A DNA stretch of 64,000 nt, taken from Straminergon stramineum. Its lineage: Eukaryota > Streptophyta > Bryopsida > Hypnales > Calliergonaceae. The DNA lies in assembly GCA_963920665.1 (NCBI GenBank), contig OY987266.1:23610248-23674247 (forward strand), given 5' to 3'. Shown piece after piece: positions 1-11,650 of this stretch. Below the pieces are notes generated by a model. That model did no database searches. It had not been told where the DNA came from and saw nothing but the letters and a program-made list of their open reading frames with translations. Position 1 is the stretch's first letter, and the number at the start of each line of letters is the position of its first letter. The translations under genes and the position numbers were made by a program.

Positions 1-722
1 CCGAGAAGTCCCAATGTTAGGGGTATCTTGCAAGATTGAGCCCGTCTTCAGTGCGCTTGGCCTAGGAGCAAGGGTAGGAGCCTCCGAGTGCATGGATATT
101 GGTGTCATTGTAAGAGACCTTCCGAATATCTCAGAAGTTCATGTTTGAGAAGCGTGCTTCCCAATTGGAGGCCTAGCACCATCTCCACCTTCTATGAGAC
201 ACTTCGACAATATAATTCCTAAAGCGGAAGCTGTAGATGCTCCTTGACCCGATGTAGGAGAACTTGGACCATGCCGAGGATGTCAGAATCATTATAGGAA
301 CTGAAGAAGAGAAAGCTGGCACACTATATGGTAATCCAAAACCACTGCACCCTGAATGAATGATTTCTTTCAAATCTGTTACACGTCTTAGATGTAAGGT
401 GAAGCCCTTCATAGTGAAGACCATTTGTTTGGACGAGGAGAACTACTAGTGTGTAGAAGGGGAGTAACTCACCAGAATGTGAGAGTTGTTGTCCCTAAAT
501 TACTATGTACAATGAGTGTAGAGGCATGACTTAGTAGATTCTCTAATGTTTAAACCCTATTGTACATATGTACCATGACTAGTATAGCTACACAATGATT
601 GCTGTCAAGAAGGGCGGATAATCCGAACTTGTAGCTTAACTACAACACCATAGTATGAGTGCACATCAGAAGGAGGAAGACTAAACCGCCATGAATTTCT
701 CAACACGAGGAAGGGGCAACCA

Positions 723-985
723 TCACTTACAAGGGTAGTTGTGAGTGTCGTTGGCACTTGAAGGGGCATAGGGCTCCATGTCCAGTGCTATCACCCACAC
801 ACTGGCACTAGCACTATCTCGTGTTGTACCATTTCGGTCATCGTCATGCGTCGTGGAAAAACCGAATACTTTTAGCCACATTGGGTGCACTCGTCTGTAG
901 TCTTGTGATGCACAATCGGAGTTGTCCCTTAACCAAGACGCAACGCACCAAGGATGGTACAAGTGCTTGCAGCTACAAATGAGGG
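723..985 (-). pseudogene. Cys/His-rich coding remnant, probable 3' part of a mobile-element gene
   Basis: The minus-strand frame contains a stretch with CKHLYHPWC, then CASQ and RRVHPMWLKVFGF, followed by an acidic DDD run, and stops near 723. Spaced Cys and His residues suggest a small zinc-binding (RING-like) finger, but one expected Cys position reads Tyr. It lies on the same strand as the fragments at 1659-2320, 2720-3360 and 4383-5124 and may be the C-terminal end of the same gene. I do not recognise the family. The link to a transposable element is an inference from decay and context, not from a recognised transposase motif. Confidence 0.35.
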
Positions 986-1658
986 CATGCTAGAACGGAA
1001 AGCCTTCTAAACAAACAGTACAAGTGGCACCTAGCGGTATAATCCCAAAGTCCACATGCTCTCCCTGAAACCTGAAACAAAGAGGAAGAGGATTTGGCTA
1101 CATCACGCAATCCAATTCTCCTTACTATAGGATGCTCTGATCTAATTGCATCGCCTCTAGGTACCGTCGAGCCCCTTCAAGTCGACCTGAAATGCTATCC
1201 TTTTCAAGGAGGATGCCTTTTTGCTTCTCTTTGAAGGTGTGAAGCTTTGCCACGCTATTTCGGAGCATGTCATGCTTAGGTGTATTGCCGACAACTTCAA
1301 GTCCGAAGTCCTTGCAATCCTCACCACTAGGCAGTTTGTACTCTTCTCCGTACTTGGCGAACTACTTGATGATGTATTCTATCATACCCAATGAGAAAGA
1401 ACAGTCCTTTTGTACATCTCAAGCATGTTCTTCCGCTACTGCCAAGTTCAATCCAAGACACCCAACTTTATCTTCCAAAGTGTCAAGGGCTGCCTCCATG
1501 TCGGCATTCCTACATCAGATGCTATGGCTATTACTGGCGGATATGCAAGACTACTAGATTGACTTCATGGTGCACAGTCGACGATGGTACTGGGAAGATG
1601 GTGTCAGACAGAAATGCTAAATGCGGAGGATGATAGGAACGAAGGCATCGACACATAC

Positions 1659-2320
1659 CTAGATGCGAGCATGTCGAAATCCATGGGTGGCAGCAGTGTG
1701 GAAGTGACGTTGGCCTTTGTGTCCATAGTGTCCAGCAGCTCCTTGAAGGCATGGGGAGATAATGACCTTAAAGGCTTGCCATCCTTGCCCTTGAGGAACT
1801 CCTGTAGGTCTTCCTAGATGTTCACATCAGTGGCCTCCAAAGCGTGTAGGCGCTTCATTCAGGTCTTTATTTTAATAGCGTAATTTGCATGTTGAAGTTG
1901 ATTTATCTCTGTTGCAAATTCTGCCCAATCTACCTGCTTTCCTCTCACCTACTCGAAAACCCATCCAATAGCCAACTCCTTCGCCACGTGGCTCGAGGCA
2001 TACTCTTTCTGGTAGCCAACACAATATAGGAGCTCCACTTTCTTCTGGTCTTCCACAGACAGCTTATCTCCGAGACCGTAATCGTTTCTCCCTTTCTTAG
2101 GCCCAAACACAGCCTCCACTTCCTCGGGTAGGATGTATTTTCCAATTTTGAGCTTGTGTGGATTCCTACCAATGTCAGTCAAGCCAAACTCACGGCGGAA
2201 GTCCTCTTTGGACATGCGATGCGGTGGCATTTTTGAAGCACTTTTGAGGTCCTCCAATGCCCTTTTGCACTCGGACTCTGAGTACACCCTCTTTCTCTCC
2301 GACAGTACCCTCCTCTCCAT
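1659..2320 (-). pseudogene. Decayed coding exon(s), unknown plant protein, three in-frame stops
   Basis: A frame opens at ATG 2318-2320 (MERRVLSERKRVYSES...) after an AG at an intron-like end, and runs about 220 codons to a GT donor at 1657-1658. It is interrupted only by TAG at 1949-1951, TGA at 1859-1861 and TAG at 1814-1816. Sequence on both sides of each stop remains protein-like: KQVDWAEFATEINQL, then MKRLHALEATDVNI, then EDLQEFLKGKDGKPL. The product is charged and soluble with no membrane segment. I do not recognise a domain. Each stop is one C-to-T change away from a Gln or Arg codon (CAG or CGA), the pattern expected of deaminated methylcytosine in silenced DNA. It probably belongs with the neighbouring minus-strand fragments as one multi-exon element gene. 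Confidence 0.5.
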
Positions 2321-2719
2321 CTTGGCTTTCTATAGAACAAGGTAATTACAAAGAAAGTATTGTTGAGGATGACGGCCTACTTGGAAGTGTAGCCAACGTC
2401 ATTGCCATGAAACCATAGCAGTAGGGCATGAAGTGGCCAAAGGTGTAGGAGGCGCAGAGGAAAGCTCCATTGTCATAGTACAAGATAATAACCGACAAGA
2501 ATACTGCTAAAACTACATGGGACTCGGATGAGGACCCCACGAGTACTTGACATTGAACCAACAATACTAGGAGGACCCTACAGAAAGAAAGAGGATTGGC
2601 GACAAAGCTATACTTGAGGGACTCCAAAGCAGTCACCATGGACGTAGGTACACGGCAAGTACTATGACAAAGCAAGAAGCAAGAGTACTAAAACTTTATA
2701 GGACTCAAGGGCCACCTAC

Positions 2720-3360
2720 CTTGTTGGCTGAAGCCTTCTCCAATGAGGATAGGCTATCTTCTTCATCTTCCATGTGGTATGAGGAGTCCTTGGAGTCACT
2801 CTTTTTTGGCTTTTTTCCTTTCGACACCTATGTCCTTGTAGACAGTGGGGACACCACAATGACCTTCAACCCTTTCGCACCATGAAGACACTTGTCTTTC
2901 AACGACGGAGTACTCTGCGCATCACGTCCAATATTTTTTTTGTTCGATGTGGTAAAGGGAGTACCTTTTGGGGGCGAAGTGTTGTCGTTTGATGCATCAT
3001 CATCAACGCCATCTTTATTCACCCTCATCCGAAACAACTATGTCCACCCTCTTATTTCCAACACGGTCTTGGACCTTCTACACAAGATCGTCGCTTGTGT
3101 CCTCAACGTTAGAAGCGCTCTTGGATGCCCTAGTTTCTGACCACCGAAGGAAGGCTTCATCCAAGTCATGGTGCTCCTTGCCTGGGATGCCTTCATTCCT
3201 ATTTCAGGAGGCACTTCGTCATTGTCGTCATCGGAAAGGTCAACCCGCTTGCCCGATTTCAGATTGTCCTTTGACATCCTGGTCTATTTCTGCTGTACCA
3301 TTTCATCATGAGTGCCTCCTATGGAGACAAGCTTCCTCTTCGCCGACTTCCCTGATTCCA
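2720..3360 (-). pseudogene. Decayed acidic/basic coding stretch, upstream part of the same remnant
   Basis: One minus-strand frame reads through about 213 codons with only two TAG stops, at 3284-3286 and 2828-2830, then reaches a GTAGGT donor at 2718-2719. The encoded sequence is rich in Lys, Asp, Glu and Ser (SDDDNDEVPPE; KGKKPKKSDSKDSS; MEDEEDSLSSLE), like a disordered nuclear-protein region. Both stops could come from CAG by one transition. It lies 5' of the 1659-2320 fragment in transcription order. No family is recognised, and the overlapping plus-strand ORF of 163 codons at 2968-3459 looks like a shadow of this frame. Confidence 0.4.
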
Positions 3361-4382
3361 TGTAATCCGCTAAGAAGGCTCCACACAAATAGAGAAGCAC
3401 ACGTGTTGGCTTCAATGAACCACGTCATTACGAAATCCTGTCAAACAATCAACTACTGAGGACTTCGACTACTAGAAGTAAGTGCACATGGGAGCGCGAA
3501 AGCGTTCCTAGGGGACTACTTGCATTGTAAGAGTGGAAGGAAGTACTTCCATGGCTACTATGGAGTATTGTGATGCGTGTGGAAATGCAAAATCAGCATT
3601 GTGTACAGTACTTTGAGGAAAGAGTAACCTTGTCAGTATAACGTCCGAGTATCACGCCAATCCTATGTCAGTGCACAATACTTCTACACTTCCGACATGA
3701 ACTATGTCTTGTCGAGGTTGTTGTACTTCTAGTTCTCAGTCGTTCTCAACAAATGTCCCAAGCACCCAAAGTACTTCGACATGCCGAGCATAGTAGTACA
3801 CCAGTATTACCATCGTATTAGTCGGTCAACGAATATGGGCCAACCGTCCAATACGACAGACGTAACGAAGAAGAGAGCACTAGGCAATATTGCCACACAG
3901 TGTGTGCCAGAACTTGTAGTAATTCATGCAATGCAAAGTGTGTGCTCAACATGTAGTTCTATTGGATGAGTGACTGCAATGTAGACTAAAATCACTAGAG
4001 AATGCTCAATACAGAAGGAACATTGGGGCCCTAGTACTGGAGCGTGTGCTTAGTGCTTTCCTCACATTCAGAGGACACATTGTGCTACGTATTGTGGTTT
4101 TTAGGACTTCAAAGAAGTTGGAATGTATCACGGAACGAAAGCTTGGAACACCTATAAACCCTAAAAATGAAACGAAATAGAATGCATTCACTCATAACAA
4201 CAGGATGACCCTAATCGGCCTTACATGCTTTCCTAGTTGTTGGCAAGTGTTGACATTGAGATCTGGTTTGTTGGGATAGATAATGCGAAGGCAGAAGAAA
4301 GAGACGAAATCACGAAATTAGGGGGAAAAATTTAGCTTTACTTCAATAGTTCCAACATTTTAGTTACAAAGAATTTCTTCCA

Positions 4383-5124
4383 CTACGCTTTTGACAGATC
4401 AACTACAGTAATTGCTAAATCATTGTCAATGCACCGTAAACTAAATCCTTGTATAGCCCCGCTACTTCTAGCTAAAACCTCTCTACTTTCTTGCATTGCC
4501 TCTTTAACAACAGCCTTGTAACTAACTCTACGCTTCTCACTGACAGTCGTTGTTGGTGCACCCACTACTGTCTTCGCTTGAAATGTTGTGCGAGCTATTT
4601 CCATTAGTAAGCCTCATTGCTCGGAAACGGCAGAAAGCGAACCACCATTTGAGTGCTCGAGCTCAGCATGTTCTTCTACCAACAAGTCGAAAGTACTCCT
4701 TAGCATAGATGGACAGAAAGAGCTCACTAACTCTAAAACCGACTCTTTTTCATTCTTTGAGTCTGAGCTAGTTGGTCTACGTCTTTTTCTCCTAAGCAAA
4801 GGAGCAACTTTCCAAACTCTAATTCTACGCATTTCCTACTACGGTGCTTGTGCCTCTTGGCCTAGTCACCTCAATGGAGATGTTGAATTAGATGACATAA
4901 TCAGTGTCATTCATGAAGGAGGGGCCAATGCGCGAATACCACGCAATCCCTGGACGAAATGGTTGTAAAAACTCACCTGAAATGTAAGCTTTGTGCAAGC
5001 CAAGGATAGGACACCCTAAAATGCAGGTGTCCACTCCTTCTCTCCCAGCATTAACACCACGTACTAGTACTACGCGTCTTGAATGGTCTAAACCAGTGGC
5101 CAAACTTGTTCGGCACTCACGCAA
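4383..5124 (-). pseudogene. Further minus-strand coding fragments of the left-end remnant
   Basis: Three short open stretches follow one another on the minus strand. The first, from 5124, contains REGVDTCILGCPILGLHKAY and ends at a GTGAGT donor. The second, 4832-4614, is basic then acidic (RRKRRRPTSSDSKNEKE; LLVEEHAELEH). The third, 4604-4383, reads MEIARTTFQAKTVVGAP and KAVVKEAMQESREVLA. They are more protein-like than the opposite strand but lie in different frames and carry stops, so they are at best eroded exons. No domain is recognised. The plus-strand ORF at 4588-4968 overlaps them and is probably a shadow. Confidence 0.3.
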
Positions 5125-5655
5125 TCCAGCACTTCACCCTCTTCTTCTACCCACCGGGAAGCACAGCACCATAGCGCCTCAAAACCACACAGAAGAAAGA
5201 CGATGGGAAGACACTTCACATAAATCACTAGACAGTCCTCCAATTCACGGCACAATTCACTGACAAAGACAGATCAATCTCTCCTTCCCTCCTAATCATG
5301 ACAAGCTTCGCTCGAAATGGAACCCTAGTTGGTACCCCTCGCACTGGAACCGATGACAATGGTCATCCATCTCGGCCGAATGGATGAGAACATTCGAAAC
5401 GGCCTCCAAGTACTTCATGGAAGTCGGCAACAACATTAAACTCTCTCTACAATACACTACCACACGTCTAAACCGTAGGAAATCTACATTTTTGATTCAA
5501 TGGTCTTCATCAACATTGCCCCGCTACCTCATAGCACATGAAGTACCCATAGGACAAGTAGTCCTATGGCTGAAAAACGTGATTTTGAGCCCTAATCGTT
5601 AAGTGTTTCTTGCAATCACCCAACAAAATATGCAATTCTTATATTGTCAACTATA

Positions 5656-8472
5656 CTAATAGATTATTAGCTTTCTTACAAATCCGCTTTCTGGTATCAT
5701 AGACACTTTCAAAATTCTTGTATCCTTGGTAGTCTTCTGTCCCATGTCATGTAGTTGGTCATGCATTTCTAAAATGTCACCATCTTCATTTAGCTTCAAC
5801 AATGACATGTCAATCAATCTTTGCAATTCGCCCACTGGAGGAATGCCATCTTTGGACCACATGTACAAGATTATCTCTTTTGATATGCCAGATGGATAGA
5901 CATCTCTACAAAAGAAACAAGCTATGTCCCAAAACATCATCTTTTCAACTTCATTGCTCAATCCATCATAGCTTATTTTCAAGGTGTTCCAAATTTATTT
6001 TCACCATTCAAACTCCTTTCTCTTGCCATCCTTTGTAATGCTCATTTCCAACTTCACAATCTCTCTTTGTAATGGAGAAATGTGCCTATTACTTTCAAGC
6101 TCAAAGGCAAGCCATTGCAAGCTTTTACAACATTTTTGCATAAGTTCTCAAATTCTAGTGATAAAGAAGCTACACCCCAAGAAAGGTGAGAGGTAAAAAG
6201 TGTTATTGCTACCTTTTCATCTAGCAATTCAATGTCCAACCTTCCATCAATGCCCACTAATGATTTTATAGTACTCCATTTTCATGTTGTGATAATTATT
6301 GTGGTACCTTGCTAGCTTGTACAATGTTAGGAGGTGCAATATCATGCACTAAAGCTTTTTCTTTGACATCATCAGTTATTAAAAAAAAATTCTTTCTAAC
6401 CAAGATCTCTTTCATCATCTCTTGGGCATCCCCAATATTTGTGAGTTTCCTATCATTTCCAAGTTTTGGTAATATCTTGCACAACATGTTGTACAAATTT
6501 TGACCTTTTGGGGGTTGTGCAACAAAGCATGATGAATGGTATGAGGAAATTATTGTTGCATCATCAAGTATTGCCTTTGCTAGTGTGGTCTTGCCAATTC
6601 CACCTATGCCAACAATGCCGACATACTTCATTTTCAATAGCCTTTTGGCTTTAGACAATTGTTGGTCTAAATCAACTAGAATTTCCTTTGGCAGTGCAAT
6701 TGTGTCATCCACCTATACAAATACAAAAGTCATATTTACATAATCATTTTCATATAAAAATAAAACATTTCTCTATAAATCATAAATAGCAATTACCAAA
6801 GAGATTTACAAAAAGTAAATCTCACTAACAAAGTTTTGTTGTTCAAAAATTTATACCTTTGGGACATATTGAACTTCATATCTCTTCAAGTCTAGAATGG
6901 GCTTCAAATATATAAAGGTGCAAGATGAACCAAATTGTGGGACCATCTTATATGAATATGTTCCCTTCAAAAAAGACTTCTTCAAACTTATAAGCCTTTC
7001 ACAGATGTTGGAAAATGTTGGTTGTTGAAGAGGGTCTTAAGACTAACATTCTTGAATTAAGTTTGTCAGTTCTTTGCAATTGTTGGGGAGGTCTGGTTGT
7101 GAGCTTTTATTGCTACTACCATGTGTACATGAAATTTGATCATAAAAATCTTTTGATTTTAAATTAGAGTGTAGAACCTTTCTAGATAGAATCTTTGAAC
7201 ATATCATTGCAAATGACCACGCATCACCTTGAAATGGATACAATGGAGTTTTTCTTCCCTTAATCACTTCAAGGGACATATACCCACGTATTCCAATTGT
7301 TTCCATAGATGGCTTAGGATCCCTTAGAATGCTACAAATTTCTAATTTAGAAGTTCCATAATCAGTGACCTTGAATATGTAGTAAGGATCCAAATCCTCC
7401 ATAGTTATTGAACTTGACAACACATTATTAGGTTTCAAGTTGAGATGAGCAACTTGCATGTCATGAAGGTAATACACTCCCTTTGCAATTTGGTGCATGA
7501 TTTCAATTGCAAGATGATAGGGTAAAGGTCTTTTTATTTTTTTCAATATGGACGACAAGCTTGTTTCCATTAGTTCAATCACTAAAAGCATTTCACCCAT
7601 TTTAGAGTCCTCATCCTTCTCATCAATTTTTTTATTAATCCCACGACCATAAAATTGGATGAGATTAGGATGGCTCAAGCGTGCTAAGATGCCAGCCTCT
7701 TTTTGAGAGTTCTTGAGATATTCAAGATTGCCTTCCAACACTTTCAAGGTACATTTAAGGCTACACCAATTCACTTTGTATACATCTCCACAACTTCTTG
7801 CAACAATTTTTTTGATTAATTTTGGTGTTTTGAAATTATTGGAAACCTCCAAAGTGATTAAGTCTCCACCATCAACTCGATCCAAATTTCTGAGTCTTAT
7901 CATGAGATGTTGCACTATTTCATAATCCTTTGACAATTCTTCTTGCAATGTGAGTTCAAGCATCTTTTCAAGTACTTGTCCATCTTTAAGGACTTGTTCG
8001 TAGGTAGCTGCATCAAACTGAATTGGTAGGATATCGTTTGATTGAATTGGATTGCAGAACAAATATATATCCTGAGTTGTATCATAACAACATTTTAGAT
8101 CTAGAAGCAATTAATGAAATGTTTCTTTGTTTTGGAGTTGAAATACAGTTGAATGACACCATCGATCTCATGCAATGCAATTTTTTTCCACCATCTCTAT
8201 TTTCATTTGAAGACAACACAATTCTTCCAAAATAGATTAGAACTTGAGATCCTCAATAGCACTTGACATTGTTGACAACATTTGGTTGATTCCCTTCATG
8301 ACACATGAGTTTGCAGAAAAGATGTACACATTGGTTTTTGTTCAAGACTTTTGTCTTTGACAATGCTTCCATGTCTTTCAAAAACTTCTCAAGATTTGGT
8401 AAAACATTGCATAGTCTTCTACAATGTTCACTTTGCCCATCACTTTGAACTTGTACGAAATTCTTGTCTTTC
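5656..8472 (-). pseudogene. Kinase-NB-ARC (PK-NBS type) resistance-gene pseudogene, LRR missing
   Basis: In transcription order: a 5' exon from an AG acceptor near 8473 with a frameshift near 8280; a kinase-like region (8110-7043) with a TLKVLE lysine strand, SHPNLIQFYGRG, HLNLKPNN in place of HRD, and DYG in place of DFG; then an NB-ARC exon (6712-6308) with P-loop GIGGIGKTT and kinase-2 LITDDV; the RNBS-B motif IIITT; the GLPL motif near 6110-6150; and a winged-helix end with MHDQLHDMG. The catalytic Asp of HRD is Asn, so the domain would be a pseudokinase even if intact. Stops TAG 7043-7045 and TAA 7037-7039 break the kinase C-lobe, TGA 6282-6284 falls inside RNBS-B, and frameshifts lie near 6300 and 6080. 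No leucine-rich repeats follow the winged helix. In mosses such proteins are presumed intracellular immune receptors. The architecture is clear; loss of function is well supported for this copy. Confidence 0.85.
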
Positions 8473-8474
8473 CT

Positions 8475-11400
8475 GCAAAGTATTTAACATTGATTGTCAA
8501 TGAGATATTTTGACAAGGTCTAAAGTGAGTAATTACCCTACAATATTGAATAAATTACTCAAGTATGTTCTACAAATTAAACATCATTGAACATTGTTAA
8601 GAAAATGGTCTATATATTGAAATTAGAACATATGCTTTTTAGTTTGATCATATACATAAATGCTAAAAACAAGAATCCTTATGGAGCTCAAAGTAAATAA
8701 AATAGAAAATTGTACAAGGAGCTTTGTAACTTGAACAATTTTGTATTGTAACATGCACTTTTCAATCGCCTACATATACTAAATGATATTTATGCTCACC
8801 AAATGGACCATGTAGTACCCATGTATTTCCAAAATATAGTGAAGAAGGTTTCCATCCAAATCAAAATGCACTCCATTTCATTCAACAAATGGTGCAATAT
8901 ATTGAAATTCTACAATAAATTCACAAAAAATTCAAAGTAGTCAGAAGATAACTTCCAAAACCATAAAAATAGCAAGGTCCTAAGAAAATTTCATTAACTA
9001 GTATATTAAAAATCATCTTAAATAAAGAGTCGTATTATATTGATCAAGCAATTCTTTTACAAATCTAATACTAAATACAAATTTAAAAATTGCAAGATAC
9101 CACATTCTTATCCACAAGGTACATTCAAGACATAATCTTAGAATCATAATTTGAAAATAGTACAAGAACAATTTCACTATATACAATAACATTAAAAAAG
9201 TACTTTACAAAACTATAAGCACTAAATTATATCTGTCTCCTAGAATTTAAATTATATACACTAGACAATTGATCATTCCACAATGGTCATCTTTCATTTG
9301 AATGTCATTTCAATAATCAACATGTAAATGTGATTATGCTCAAATACAAACCCATAAAGTTTGAATACATAAAAATTTTACACCTTCTCAATCAGAAGTG
9401 TTGGAGACACAACAATGAATCAAATTGAGAGTAAAATAGGTAATTGAAACCATATCAACACAAAGATAAAGTTTTGTCATTCTTGTATACTTCATTTCAT
9501 ATCAAACACTCCAATAAACCATTTTGAAAACACAATTAAGATGTTTGCTTTCAAGATTTCTACTAGAAAATGATTGAAAATATTAAATACACAACAACAC
9601 ATGATGGAAATTGCATTTCAAACCATTACAACAAGCTAAGTCTTCATCATTGCATTAGTACTGTTTGATACCCTTGATCCAAAAGCATAGTTCCAAAATT
9701 CTCAAATCTTTAACACCATGTCATTTCCACCCATCCACAAAAACCTTACCCATCTTGAACCAAATAACTAAGTTATTCGCAACTCCAATCCATTAACATC
9801 CATATTTCACCATTACTTAATACAAATTTGCATTAAACAACATCAAGATTGTTTTATTACTTTATATATTTTCCCAAGAGCATACCCTAGATCATCCCAC
9901 TTGCATACTTCAAATTCTATCTTTTAAAAATTGAAATAAAATAAAGAGCATAATAATTGTCTATTTTTTAACCATAACTCATGTTTATGACGTCATATCA
10001 TAATAGTTGATATGAATTTCCTTCAATAGCTAAACTATCAATAATTCAAACCAAAGCTTAAACTTATGGAAAGCTATGGGATAAAATTACCATCAATTTA
10101 GGAAGGCAATAGAACTTACAACTAAAAAGTATTAGTGCATTTCTAATTAATCAAATGTGAATGACTTTCTATCCCAAAATAACAATGCCTCCTAACTAAT
10201 ATTTGAAGATGAGAGTTTCTAAAATATACAAATAAAGCTAAACATGTTTAGTATTTGATTTCCTTTGTTGCATTTGCATTGAAGTTCTAATGTACAAAAT
10301 GAACATGATGACAATTAGTGCTTGTACATAACATCTCTTCATTGAGAGGCCAAACCTATTTCATTCCCTACTCTAAGAAGGAAAGAGATCCTAAAAGAAA
10401 GGTACGTAATGGATTCTTCAATGGACCAACAACAAACATTTCAAGGGAGGGATGCTTTTAAAAACTTGTCATTCCAACTTCAAAAAGTCATAACTATTTT
10501 GACAAGTTCAAAAATAAATAAATAAAGTGGATTTTATGACTTTCATTTGATTTCCATTGTAATGTTAGCACAATGAATATACCTCAAGCCATAAACACAT
10601 GCTTAATTTCAAAACCTAGTTATAAACAAAATCATTTAGTGACAAAAAAACAAGTGGAATAAAGTTGAATGAACAAACATGTACCAATTGCTATATAAAG
10701 GACTAAAAGGAGCTATAGAGTCTTTTGATGCATTGTGTCACTTCATTAATTCAACATCATGAATAAGAAATTTCACTCTTAGAAGCTACAATATTAGACT
10801 ATTATCCAACCCCATTTGTAATAAATTGCAATAAAATTTACATATGCATTTGAAAAATGAATATTTTAGATTTCAAGGCAGTTGCAATATAAAACATAGT
10901 ACCTTTGGAAGAGTTGAAGTCAATCCCTCCACCTAGTATAATATACTAATTAATATAATCTTATAAGGTGATGACCACCATTGGATTGTTCCTACTCCCC
11001 TTTTTCACTAGAATACTAGAATATATGCACCAAAAAGTGACTCCAATGAAATATTGTAAACAAAATGATGTGACTTTTCCATTTCTTCATAGCAAATCAC
11101 AGTCAAAATTGATGCCTCTAAAAGGCAATATTTGGATAGTATATTGTAGGGTTCAAAATTTATTGGTAGCTAATGACAATCAATGTGAACAAAACCAAAT
11201 AGAATTTTCATGTGGAATATTTAGATAAATGATAAAAAAAACTTTGGTTGTATCTATATTATCCATCATGTACAACACACACTATCCCCAATTTCACAAA
11301 TATGCACTCAATGAAAGTCCATATTGCAATTTCAAATGCAATGTCATATTTTCTAAGAAAATTACAATTGAAACACTTAAAATAGAGATTTTAAGGTCAT

Positions 11401-11650
11401 ATCTCACCTTGTAAATAATAAGACTTTCAATCTCAGGCCTTATCAAAGATCACTTGACAAGTAGCACCTTCCCTTTTGCTCAAAGACTTAGTTTTGACCA
11501 ATAATATGCTGGAAGAAGAGATAGTATTTCAAGGGAGTATTCCGTCATAGGCCCCCATTTCTCAGAGATTGAAATTGCTGAATTGCAGCAAAGTCTCCAA
11601 CAATATCGCTCCTTCAAATGAAAGAATGCTTTTGATGAAAAAACTATTTC
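8475..11650. other. AT-rich intergenic DNA
   Basis: About 3.2 kb of AT-rich sequence with stops in all frames. The only open stretches are short (10968-11228 and 11229-11414, plus strand) and of low-complexity composition. I see no RNA gene, clear repeat array or recognisable exon. It could hold the far 5' part of the kinase-NB-ARC pseudogene, but no motif supports that. Confidence 0.6.

Noticed and set aside
2968..3459. 163-codon plus-strand ORF
   Set aside because: It overlaps a minus-strand frame with better protein character; its Ser/His/Arg-rich composition is the antisense of the Lys/Asp/Ser-rich remnant.
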